From Rhipicephalus microplus (Eukaryota; Arthropoda; Arachnida; Ixodida; Ixodidae): a stretch of DNA of 64,000 nucleotides. The notes beneath the pieces are model-generated. The model was given only the letters and a program-made list of their open reading frames with translations, had not been told where the DNA came from and did no database searches. Position 1 is the stretch's first letter. Each line of letters opens with the position of its first letter. The DNA lies in NCBI RefSeq assembly GCF_043290135.1, contig NW_027464602.1, positions 4,588,001-4,652,000 on the forward strand, in the 5' to 3' direction. Of the stretch, positions 20,303 through 33,200 are shown piece by piece. Both the position numbers and the translations under genes were made by a program.

Positions 20303-23300
20303 AACAGCCAATCGCGCTAGCCAATTGCGCCACGGAGACAGTCCTGCTCCACTCTCACCACCATCAGAACATATCTTCAAAGCTATCAGCACAAAGAAAA
20401 AAAGCGCCGCACCACCCCCGGGTGGGCTCGAACCTCCAACCTTTCGGTTAACAGCCGATCGCGCTATCCAACTGCGCCACGGAGACAGTCGTGCTCCACT
20501 CTCACCACCATCAGAACATATCTTCAAAGCTATCAGCGCAAAGAAAAAAGCAACACACCACTCCCGGAAGGGATCAAAACTCCAACCTTTCGGTTAACAA
20601 CCGATCGCGCTAGCCAATCGCGCCACGGAGACAGTCCTGCTCTACCCTCACCACCATCAGAACATATCTTCAAAGCTATCAGCCCAAAGAAAAAAAAGCG
20701 CCGCACCACCGCCGGGTGGGCTCGAAACTCCTGCCTTTAGGTTAACAGCCGATCGCGCTAGCCAATTGCGCCACGGAGACAGTCCTGCTTCACTCTCACC
20801 ACCATCAGAACATATCTTCAAAGCTATCAGCCCAAAGAAAAAAAAGCGTCATACCACCACCGGGTGGGCTCGAACCTCCGACCTTTTGGTTAACACCGAT
20901 CGCGCTCGCCAATTGCGCAATGGAGACAGTCCTGCTTCACTCTCACCACCATCAGAACATATCTTCAAAGCTATCAGCCCAAAGAAAAAAAGCACCGCAC
21001 CACCACCGGGTGGGCTCTAACCTCCAACTTTTCGGTTAACAGCCGATCACGCTAGCCAATTGCGCTACGGAGACAGTCCTGCTCCACTCTCACCACCATC
21101 AGAACATATCTTCAAAGCTATCAACCCACAGAAAAAAAAGCGCCGCACAACCACCGGGTAGGCTCCAACCTCCGACTTTTCGGTTAACAGCCGATCGCGC
21201 TAGCCAATTGCGCCACGGACACAGACCTGCTCCACTCTCACCACCATAAGAACATATCATCAAAGCTATCAGCCCGAAGAAAAAAAAGCGCCACACCACC
21301 ACTGGGTGGGCTCGAACCTCCGACCTTTTGGTTAACAGCCGATCGCGCTAGCCAATTGCGCCACGGAGACAGTCCTGCTCCACTCTCACCGCCGTCAGAA
21401 CATTTCTTCACAGCTATCAGCCCAAAGAAAAAAAAGCGCTGCACCACCACCGGGTGGGCTCGAACCTCCAACCTTATGGTTAACAGCCGATCGCGCTAGC
21501 CCATTGCGCCACGGAGACAGTCTTGCTCCACTCTCACCACCATCAGAACATATCTTCAAAGCTATCAGCGCAAAGAAAAAAGCAACACACCACTCCCGGG
21601 AGGGCTCGAAACTCCAACCTTTCGGTCAACAGCCGATCGCGCTAGCCCATTGCGCCACGGAGACAGTCTTGCTCCCTTCTCACCACCATCAGAACATACC
21701 TTCAAAGCTATCAGCCCAAAGAAAAAAAAGCACCGCACCACCACCGTGTGGGCTCGAACCTCCAACCTTTTGGTTAACAGCCGATCGCGCTAGCCTATTG
21801 CGCCACGGAGACAGTCGTGCTTCACTCTCACCACCGTCAGACCATTTCTTCAGAGCTATCACCCCAAAGAAAAAAAACGCCGCACCACCACCGGGTGGGT
21901 TCGAACCTCCAACCTTTCGGTTAACAGCCGATCGTGCTAGCCAATTGCCCCACGGTGACAGTCGTGCTCCACTCTCACCACCATGAGAACATATCTTCAA
22001 AGCTATCAGCCCATAGAAAAAAAGCGCTGCACCACCACAGGGTGGGCTCGAACCTCCAACTTTTCGGTTAACAGCCGATTGCGCTAGCCAATTGCGCCAC
22101 GGGGACCGTCCTGCTCCACTCTCACCACCGTCAGACCATTTCTTCAGAGCTATCACCCAAAAGAAAAAAAGCGCCGCACCACCACCGGGTGGGCTCGAAC
22201 CTCCAACCTTTCGGGTAACAGCCGATCGCGCTAGCCAATTGCCCAACGGAGACAGTCATGCTCCACTCTCACCACCGTCAGAATATTTCTTCAGAGCTAT
22301 CACCCCAAAGACAAAAAAGCGCCGCACCACCATCGGTTGGGCTAGAACCTCCAACCTTTCGGTTAACAGCCGATCGCGCTAGCCAATTGCGCCACGAAGA
22401 CAGTCCTGCTCCACTCTCACCACCATCAGAACATATCTTCAAAGCTATTACCGCAAAGAAAAAAGCAACACACCACTCCCGGGAGGGCTCAAAACTCCAA
22501 CCTTTCGGTTAACAGCCGATCGCGCTAGCCCATTGCGCCACGGAGACAGTCTTGCTCCACTCTCACCACCATCAGAACATATCTTCAAAGCTATCATCGC
22601 AAAGAAAAAAGCAACACACCACTCCCGGGAGGGCTCGAAACTCCAACCTTTCGGTCAACAGCCGATCACGCTAGCCCATTGCGCCACGGAGACAGTCTTG
22701 CTCATCTCTCACAACCATCAGATCATATCATCAAAGCTATCAGCCCAAAGAAAAAAAAGCACCGCACCACCACCGGGTGGGATCGAACCTCCAACTTTTC
22801 GGTTAACAGCCGATCGCGCTGGCCAATTGCGCCACGGAGACAGTCCTGCTCCACTCTCACCACAATTAGAACATATCTTCAAAGCTATCAGCCCAAAGAA
22901 AAAAAAGCGCCGCACCACCACCGGGTGGGCTGGAACCTCCAACCTTTCGGTTAACAGCAGATCGCGCTAGCCAATTGCGCCACGGAGACAATCGTGCTCC
23001 ACTCTCACCACCATCAGAACATATCTTCAAAGCTATCAGCCCAAAGAAAAAAAAGCGCCGCACCACCACTGGGTGGGCTCGAACCTCCGACCTTTTGGTT
23101 AACAGCCGATCGCGGTAGCCAATTGCACCACGGAGACAGTCCTGCTCCACTCTCACCACCATCAGAACATATTTTCAAAGCTATCAGCCCAAAGAAAAAA
23201 AAGCGCCGCACCACCACCGGGTGGGCTCGAACCTCCAACTTTCCGGTTAACAGCCGATCAAGCTAGCCAATTGCGCCACGGAGACAGTCCTGCTCCACTC

Positions 23301-25114
23301 TCACCACCATCAGAACATATCTCAGCCCACAGAAAAAAAAGCGCCGCACAACCACCGGGTAGGCTCGAACCTCCAACCTTTCGGTTAACAGCCGATCGCG
23401 CAAGCCAATTTTGCCAGGGAGACAGTCCTGCTCCACTCTCACCACCATCAGAACATATCTTCAAAGCTATCAGCCCAAAGAAAAAACAGCGCCATACCAC
23501 CACAGGCTGGGCTCGAACCTCCGACCTTTTGGTTAACAGCCGATCGCGCTAGCCAATTGCGCCATGGAGACAGTCCTGCTCCACTCTCACCACCATCAGA
23601 ACATATCTTCAAAGCTATCAGCCCAAAGAAAAAAAAGCACCGCACCACCACCGGGTGGGCTCGAACCTCCAAATTTTCGGTTAACAGCCGATCACGCTAG
23701 CCAATTGCGCCACGGAGACAGTCCTGCTCCACTCTCACCACCATCAGAACATATCTTCAAAGCTATCAGCCCACAGAAAAAAAAGCGCCGCACAACCACC
23801 GGGTAGGCTCGAACCTCCGACTTTTCGGTTAACAGCCGATCGCGCTAGCCAATTGCGCCACGGAGACTGTCCTGCTCCACTCTCACCACCATAAGAACAT
23901 ATCTTCAAAGCTATCAGCCCAAAGAAAAAAAAGCGCCGCACCACCACTGGGTGGGCTCGAACCTCCGACCTTTTGGTTAACAGCCGATCGCGCTAGCCAA
24001 TTGCGCCACGGAGACAGTCATGCTCCACTCTCACCACCATCAGAACATATTTTCAAAGCTATCAGCCCAAAGAAAAAAAAGCGCCGCACCACCACCGGGT
24101 GGGCTCGAACCTCCAACTTTCCGGTTAACAGCCGATCAAGCTAGCCAATTGCGCCACGGAGACAGTCCTGCTCCACTCTCACCACCATCAGAACATATCT
24201 TCAAAGCTATCAGCCCACAGAAAAAAAAGCGCCGCACAACCACCAGGTAGGCTCGAACCTCCAACTTTTCGGTTAACAGCCGATCGCGCTAGCCAATTGC
24301 GCCACGGAGACAGACCTGCTCCATCCCCACCATAAGAACATATCATCAAAGCTATCAGCCCGAAAAAAAAGCGCCACACCACCACTGGGTGGGCTCGAAC
24401 CTCCGACCTTTTCGGTTAACAGCCGATCGCGCTGGCCAATTGCGCCACGGAGACAGTCCTGCTCCACTCTCACCAAAATTAGAACATATCTTCAAAGCTA
24501 TCAGCTCAAAGAAAAAAAAGCGCCGCACCACCACCGGGTGGGCTGGAACCTCCAACCTTTCGGTTAACAGCAGATCGCGCTAGCCAATTGCGCCACGGAG
24601 ACAATCGTGCTCCACTCTCACCACCATCAGAACATATCTTCAAAGCTATCAGCGCAAAGAAAAAAAAGCGCCGCACCACCACCGGGTGGGCTCGAATCTC
24701 CAACCTTTCGGTTAACAGCCGATCGCGCAAGCCAATTTTGCCATGGAGACAGTGATGCTCCACTCTCACCACCATCAGAACATATCTTCAAAGGTATCAG
24801 CCCAAAAAAAGCGCCGCACCACCACTGGGTGGGCTCGAACCTCCGACTTTTCGGTTAACAGCCGATCGCGCTAGCCAATTGCACCACGGAGACAGTCCTG
24901 CTCCACTCTCACCACCATCAGAACATATCTTCAAAGCTATCAGCCCAAAGAAAAAAAACCACCGCACCACCACCGGGTGGGCTCGAACCTCCAACTTTTC
25001 GGTTAACAGCCAATCGCGCTAGCCAATTGCGCCACGGAGACAGTCCTGCTCCACTCTCACCACCATCAGAACATATCTTCAAAGCTATCAGCACAAAGAA
25101 AAAAAGCGCCGCAC

Positions 25115-25188
25115 CACCCCCGGGTGGGCTCGAACCTCCAACCTTTCGGTTAACAGCCGATCGCGCTAGCCAACTGCGCCACGGAGAC
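25115..25188 (-). tRNA. tRNA-Asn(GUU)-like unit, subfamily with a pairable acceptor stem
   Basis: In this unit type, with ACCCCCGGGTGGG on the plus strand, the minus-strand acceptor strands are GTCTCCG and CGGGGGT. All seven positions can pair if G1-U72, U2-G71 and U4-G69 wobbles are allowed. The D-stem GCGC/GCGC and anticodon loop CTGTTAA (GUU) are intact. Defects remain at A27-A43 and at A51-A63 in the T stem. The A box and B box are conserved and a T run follows. The same type recurs, for example near 30416, 34685, 53213 and 63825. Function as a real tRNA is doubtful. Confidence 0.42.
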
Positions 25189-27173
25189 AGTCGTGCTCCA
25201 CTCTCACCACCATCAGAACATATCTTCAAAGCTATCAGCCCAAAGAAAAAAAAGCGACGCGCCACCACCGGGTGGGCTCGAACCTCCAACCTTCCGGTTA
25301 ACAGCCGATCACGCTAGCCAATTGCGCCTAGGAGACAGTCCTGCTCCACTCTCACCACCATCAGAACATATCTTCAAAGCTATCAGCCCGAAGAAAAAAG
25401 CAACACACCACTCCCGGGAGGGCTCGAAACTCCAACCTTTCGGTCAACAGCCGATCGCGCTAGCCCATTGCGCCACGGAGACAGTCTTGCTCATCTCTCA
25501 CCACCATCAGATCATATCATCAAAGCTATCAGCCCAAAGAAAAAAAAGCACCGCACCACCACCGGGTGGGCTCGAACCTCCAACTTTTCGGTTAACAGCC
25601 GATCGCGCTGGCCAATTGCGCCACGGAGACAGTCCTGCTCCACTCTCACCACCATCAGAACATATCTTCAAAGCTATCAGCCCAAAGAAAAAAAAAGCAC
25701 CGCACCACCACCGGGTTGGCTGGAAGCTCCAACCTTTCGGTTAACAGCAGATCGCGCTAGCCAATTGCGCCACGGAGAAAATCGTGCTCCACTCTCACCA
25801 CCATCAGAACATATCTTCAAAGCTATCAGCCCAAAAAAAGCGCCGCACCACCACTGGGTGGGCTCGAACCTCCGACCTTTTGGTTAACAGCCGATCGCGC
25901 TAGCCAATTGCACCACGGAGACAGTCCTGCTCCACTCTCACCACCATCAGAACACATTTTCAAAGCTATCAGCCCAAAAAAAAGCGCCGCACCACCACCG
26001 GGTGGGCTCGAACCTCCAACTTTCCGGTTAACAGCCGATCAAGCTAGCCAATTGCGCCACGGAGACAGTCCTGCTCCACTCTCACCACCATCAGAACATA
26101 TCTTCAAAGCTATCAGCCCACAGAAAAAAAGCGCCGCACAACCACCGGGTAGGCTCGAACCTCCAACCTTTCGGTTAACAGCCGATCGCGCAAGCCAATT
26201 TTGCCATGGAGACAGTCCTGCTCCACTCTCACCACCATCAGATCATATCATCAAAGCTATCAGCCCAAAGAAAAAAAAGCACCGCACCACCACCGGGTGG
26301 GCTCGAACCTCCAACTTTTCGGTTAACAGCCGATCGCGCTAGCCAATTGGGCCATGGAGACAGTCTTGCTCCGCTCTCACCACCATCAGAACATATCTTC
26401 AAAGCTATCATCGCAAAGAAAAAAGCAACACACCACTTTCGGGAGGGCTCGAAACTCCAACCCTTCGGTCAACAGCGGATCGCGCTAGCCCATTGCGCCA
26501 CGGAGACAGTCTTGCTCATCTCTCACCACCATCAGATCATATCATCAAAGCTATCAGCCCAAAGAAAAAAAAAAGCACCACACCACCACCGGGTGGGCTC
26601 GAACCTCCAACTTTTCGGTTAACAGCCGATCGCGCTAGCCAATTGCACCACGGAGACAGTCCTGCTCCACTCTCACCACCATCAGAACATATTTTCAAAG
26701 CTATCAGCCCAAAGAAAAAAAGCACTGCACCACCACCGGGTGGGCTCGAACCTCCAAAATTTCGGTTAACAGCCGATCACGCTAGCCAATTGCGCCACGG
26801 AGACAGTCCTGCTCCACTCTCACCACCATCAGAACATATCTTCAAAGCTATCAGCCCACAGAAAAAAAAGCACCGCACAACCACCGGGTAGGCTCGAACT
26901 TCCGACTTTTCGGTTAACAGCCGATCGCGCTAGCCAATTGCGCCACGGAGACAGTCCTGCTCCACTCTCACCACCATAAGAACATATCTTCAAAGCTATC
27001 AGCCCAAGAAAAAAAAGCGCCGCACCACCACTGGGTGGGCTCGAACCTCCGACCTTTTGGTTAACAGCCGATCGCGCTAGCCAATTGCGCCACGGAGACA
27101 GTCCTGCTCCCCTCTCACCACCATCAGAACATGTTTTCAAAGCTATCAGCCCAAAGAAAAAAAAGCGCCGCAC

Positions 27174-27247
27174 CACCACCGGGTGGGCTCGAACCTCCAA
27201 CTTTCCGGTTAAGAGCCGATCAAGCTAGCCAATTGCGCCACGGACGG
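27174..27247 (-). pseudogene. tRNA-like unit with CUU anticodon and an altered 5' acceptor strand
   Basis: The plus strand reads GGTTAAGAGCC, so the minus-strand anticodon is CUU at 27211-27213. This unit also has the extra CGGA at its 5' edge, which changes the 5' acceptor strand to CCGTCCG. The otherwise similar units at 31480 and 36050 keep GUU, so this change looks private. Confidence 0.45.
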
Positions 27248-30200
27248 AGACAGTCCTGCTCCACTCTCACCACCATCAGAACATATCTTCAAAGCTATCA
27301 GCCCACAGAAAAAAAGCGCCGCACAACCACCGGGTAGGCTCGAACCTCCAACTTTTCGGTTAACAGCCGATCGCGCTAGCCAATTGCGCCACGGAGACAG
27401 ACCTGCTCCACTCTCACCACCATAAGAACATATGATCAAAGCTATCAGCCCGAAAAAAAAAGCGCCACACCACCACTGGGTGGGCTCGAACCTCCGACCT
27501 TTTGGTTAACAGCCGATCGCGCTAGCCAATTGCGCCACGGAGACAGTCCTGCTCCCCTCTCACCACCATCAGAACATGTTTTCAAAGCTATCAGCCCAAA
27601 GAAAAAAAAGCGCCGCACCACCACCGGGTGGGCTCGAACCTCCAACTTTCCGGTTAACAGCCGATCAAGCTCGCCGATTGCGCCACGGACGGAGACAGTC
27701 CTGCTCCACTCTCACCACCATCAGAACATATCTTCAAAGCTATCAGCCCACAGAAAAAAAAGCGCCGCACAACCACCGGGTAGGCTCGAACCTCCAACTT
27801 TTCGGTTAACAGCCGATCGCGCTAGCCAATTGCGCCACGGAGACAGACCTGCTCCACTCTCACCACCATAAGAACATATGATCAAAGCTATCAGCCCGAA
27901 AAAGAAAGCGCCACACCACCACTGGGTGGGCTCGAACCTCCGACCTTTTGGTTAACAGCCGATCGCGCTAGCCAATTGCGCCACGGAGACAATCCTGCTC
28001 CACTCTCACCACCGTCAGAACATTCCTTCAGAGCTATCAGCCCAAAGAAAAAAAAGCACCGCACCACCACCGGGTGGGATCGAACCTCCAACTTTTCGGT
28101 TAACAGCCGATCGCGCTGGCCAATTGCGCCACGGAGACAGTCCTGCTCCACTCTCACCAAAATTAGAACATATCTTCAAAGCTATCAGCTCAAAGAAAAA
28201 AAAAGCGCCGCACCACCACCGGGTGGGCTGGAACCTCCAACCTTTCGGTTAACAGCAGATCGCGCTAGCCAATTGCGCCACGGAGACAATCGTGCTCCAC
28301 TCTCACCACCATCAGAACATATCTTCAAAGCTATCAGCGCAAAGAAAAAAAAGCGCCGCCCCACCACCGGGTGGGCTCGAACCTCCAACCTTTCGGTTAA
28401 CAGCCGAACGCGCAAGCCAATTTTGCCATGGAGACAGTCCTGCTTCACTCTCACCACCATCAGAACATATCTTCAAAGGTATCAGCCCAAAAAAAAGCGC
28501 CGCACCACCACTGGGTGGGCTCGAACCTCCGACTTTTCGGTTAACAGCCGATCGCGCTAGCCAATTGCGCCACGGAGACAGTCCTGCTCCACTCTCACCA
28601 CCATCAGAACATATCTTCAAAGCTATCAGCCCAAAGAAAAAAAACCACCGCACCACCACCGTGTGGGCTCGAACCTCTAACATTTCGGTTAACAGCCAAT
28701 CGCGCTAGCCAATTGCGCCACGGAGACAGTCCTGCTCCACTCTCACCACCATCAGAACATATCTTCAAAGCTATCAGCACAAAGAAAAAAAAGCCCCGCC
28801 CCCGGGTGGGCACGAACCTCCGACTTTTCGGTTAACAGCCGATCGCCCTAGCCAATTGCGCCACGGAGACAGTCGTGCTCCACTCTCACCACCATCAGAT
28901 CATATTATCAAAGCTATCAGCCCAAAGAAAAAAAAGCACCGCACCACCACCGGGTGGGCTCGAACCTCCAACTTTTCGGTTAACAGCCGATCGCGCTGGC
29001 CAATTGCGCCACGGAGACAGTGCTGCTCTACTCTCACCACAATTAGAACATATCTTCAAAGCTATCAGCCCAAAGAAAAAAAAGCACCGCACCACCACCG
29101 GGTGGGCTGGAAGCTCCAACCTTTCGGTTAACAGCAGATCGCGCTAGCCAATTGCGCCACGGAGAAAATCGTGCTCCACTCTCACCACCATCAGAACATA
29201 TCTTCAAAGCTATCAGCCCAAAAAAAAGCGCCGCACCACCACTGGGTGGGCTCGAACCTCCGACCTTTTGGTTAACAGCCGATCGCGCTAGCCAATTGCA
29301 CCACGGAGACAGTCCTGCTCCACTCTCACCACCATCAGAACATATTTTCAAAGCTATCAGCCCAAAAAAAAAGCGCCGCACCACCACCGGGTGGGCTCGA
29401 ACCTCCAACTTTCCGGTTAACAGCCGATCAAGCTAGCCAATTGCGCCACGGAGACAGTCCTGCTCCACTCTAACCACCATCAGAACATATCTTCAAAGCT
29501 ATCAGCCCACAGAAAGAAGCGCCGCACAACCACCGGGTGGGCTCGAACCTCCAACCTTTCGATTAACAGCCGATCGCGCAAGCCAATTTTGCCATGGAGA
29601 CAGTCCTGCTCCACTCTCACCACCATCAGATCATATCATCAAAGCTATCAGCCCAAAGAAAAAAAAAGCACCGCACCACCACCGGGTGGGCTCGAACCTC
29701 CAACTTTTCGGTTAACAGCCGATCGCGCTAGCCAATTTGGCCATGGAGACAGTCTTGCTCCGCTCTCACCACCATCAGAACATATCTTCAAAGCTATCAT
29801 CGCAAAGAAAAAAGCAACACACCACTTTCGGGAGGGCTCGAAACTCCAACCCTTCGGTCAACAGCCGATCGCGCTAGCCCATTGCGCCACGGAGACAGTC
29901 TTGCTCATCTCTCACCACCATCAGATCATATCATCAAAGCTATCAGCGCAAAGAAAAAAAAGCGCCGCACCACCACCGGGTGGGCTCGAACCTCCAACCT
30001 TTCGGTTAACAGCCGAACGCGCAAGCCAATTTTGCCATGGAGACAGTCCTGCTCCACTCTCACCACCATCAGAACATATCTTCAAAGGTATCAGCCCAAA
30101 AAAAAGCGCCGCACCACCACTGGGTGGGCTCGAACCTCCGACTTTTCGGTTAACAGCCGATCGCGCTAGCCAATTGCGCCACGGAGACAGTCCTGCTCCA

Positions 30201-33200
30201 CTCTCACCACCATCAGAACATATCTTCAAAGCTATCAGCCCAAAGAAAAAAAACCACCGCACCACCACCGGGTGGGCTCGAACCTCCAACTTTTCGGTTA
30301 ACAGCCAATCGCGCTAGCCAATTGCGCCACGGAGACAGTCCTGCTCCACTCTCACCACCATCAGAACATATCTTCAAAGCTATCAGCACAAAGAAAAAAA
30401 GCGCCGCACCACCCCCGGGTGGGCTCGAACCTCCAACCTTTCGGTTAACAGCCGATCGCGCTAGCCAACTGCGCCACGGAGACAGTCGTGCTCCACTCTC
30501 ACCACCATCAGAACATATCTTCAAAGCTATCAGCCCAAAGAAAAAAAAGCGACGCGCCACCACCGGGTGGGCTCGAACCTCCAACCTTCCGGTTAACAGC
30601 CGATCACGCTAGCCAATTGCGCCTAGGAGACAGTCCTGCTCCACTCTCACCACCATCAGAACATATCTTCAAAGCTATCAGCCCGAAGAAAAAAGCAACA
30701 CACCACTCCCGGGAGGGCTCGAAACTCCAACCTTTCGGTCAACAGCCGATCGCACTAGCCCATTGCGCCACGGAGACAGTCTTGCTCATCTCTCACCACC
30801 ATCAGATCATATAATCAAAGCTATCAGCCCAAAGAAAAAAAAAGCACCACACCACCACCGGGTGGGCTCGAACCTCCAACTTTTCGGTTAACAGCCGATC
30901 GCGCTAGCCAATTGCACCACGGAGACAGTCCTGCTCCACTCTCACCACCATCAGAACATATTTTCAAAGCTATCAGCCCAAAGAAAAAAAGCACTGCACC
31001 ACCACCGGGTGGGCTCGAACCTCCAAAATTTCGGTTAACAGCCGATCACGCTAGCCAATTGCGCCACGGAGACAGTCCTGCTCCACTCTCACCACCATCA
31101 GAACATATCTTCAAAGCTATCAGCCCACAGAAAAAAAAGCACAGCACAACCACCGGGTAGGCTCGAACTTCCGACTTTTCGGTTAACAGCCGATCGCGCT
31201 AGCCAATTGCGCCACGGAGACAGTCCTGCTCCACTCTCACCACCATAAGAACATATCTTCAAAGCTATCAGCCCAAGAAAAAAAAGCGCCGCACCACCAC
31301 TGGGTGGGCTCGAACCTCCGACCTTTTGGTTAACAGCCGATCGCGCTAGCCAATTGCGACACGGAGACAGTCCTGCTCCCCTCTCACCACCATCAGAACA
31401 TGTTTTCAAAGCTATCAGCCCAAAGAAAAAAAAGCGCCGCACCACCACCGGGTGGGCTCGAACCTCCAACTTTCCGGTTAACAGCCGATCAAGCTAGCCA
31501 ATTGCGCCACGGACGGAGACAGTCCTGCTCCACTCTCACCACCATCAGAACATATCTTCAAAGCTATCAGCCCACAGAAAAAAAGCGCCGCACAACCACC
31601 GGGTAGGCTCGAACCTCCAACTTTTCGGTTAACAGCCGATCGCGCTAGCCAATTGCGCCACGGAGACAGACCTGCTCCACTCTCACCACCATAAGAACAT
31701 ATGATCAAAGCTATCAGCCCGAAAAAAAAAGCGCCACACCACCACTGGGTGGGCTCGAACCTCCGACCTTTTGGTTAACAGCCGATCGCGCTAGCCAATT
31801 GCGCCACGGAGACAGTCCTGCTCCCCTCTCACCACCATCAGAACATGTTTTCAAAGCTATCAGCCCAAAGAAAAAAAAGCGCCGCACCACCACCGGGTGG
31901 GCTCGAACCTCCAACTTTCCGGTTAACAGCCGATCAAGCTCGCCAATTGCGCCACGGACGGAGACAGTCCTGCTCCACTCTCACCACCATCAGAACATAT
32001 CTTCAAAGCTATCAGCCCACAGAAAAAAAAAGCGCCGCACAACCACCGGGTAGGCTCGAACCTCCAACTTTTCGGTTAACAGCCGATCGCGCTAGCCAAT
32101 TGCGCCACGGAGACAGACCTGCTCCACTCTCACCACCATAAGAACATATGATCAAAGCTATCAGCCCGAAAAAGAAAGCGCCACACCACCACTGGGTGGG
32201 CTCAAACCTCCGACCTTTTGGTTAACAGCCGATCGCGCTAGCCAATTGCGCCACGGAGACAATCCTGCTCCACTCTCACCACCGTCAGAACATTTCTTCA
32301 GAGCTATCAGCCCAAAGAAAAAAAAGCACCGCACCACCACCGGGTGGGATCGAACCTCCAACTTTTCGGTTAACAGCCGATCGCGCTGGCCAATTGCGCC
32401 ACGGAGACAGTCCTGCTCCACTCTCACCAAAATTAGAACATATCTTCAAAGCTATCAGCTCAAAGAAAAAAAAAGCGCCGCACCACCACCGGGTGGGCTG
32501 GAACCTCCAACCTTTCGGTTAACAGCAGATCGCGCTAGCCAATTGCGCCACGGAGACAATCGTGCTCCACTCTCACCACCATCAGAACATATCTTCAAAG
32601 CTATCAGCGCAAAGAAAAAAAAGCGCCGCCCCACCACCGGGTGGGCTTGAACCTCCAACCTTTCGGTTAACAGCCGAACGCGCAAGCCAATTTTGCCATG
32701 GAGACAGTCCTGCTTCACTCTCACCACCATCAGAACATATCTTCAAAGGTATCAGCCCAAAAAAAAGCGCCGCACCACCACTGGGTGGGCTCGAACCTCC
32801 GACTTTTCGGTTAACAGCCGATCGCGCTAGCCAATTGCGCCACGGAGACAGTCCTGCTCCACTCTCACCACCATCAGAACATATCTTCAAAGCTATCAGC
32901 CCAAAGAAAAAAAACCACCGCACCACCACCGGGTGGGCTCGAACCTCTAACATTTCGGTTAACAGCCAATCGCGCTAGCCAATTGCGCCACGGAGACAGT
33001 CCTGCTCCACTCTCACCACCATCAGAACATATCTTCAAAGCTATCAGCACAAAGAAAAAAAAGCCCCGCCCCCGGGTGGGCTCGAACCTCCGACTTTTCG
33101 GTTAACAGCCGATCGCGCTAGCCAATTGCGCCACGGAGACAGTCGTGCTCCACTCTCACCACCATCAGATCATATTATCAAAGCTATCAGCCCAAAGAAA

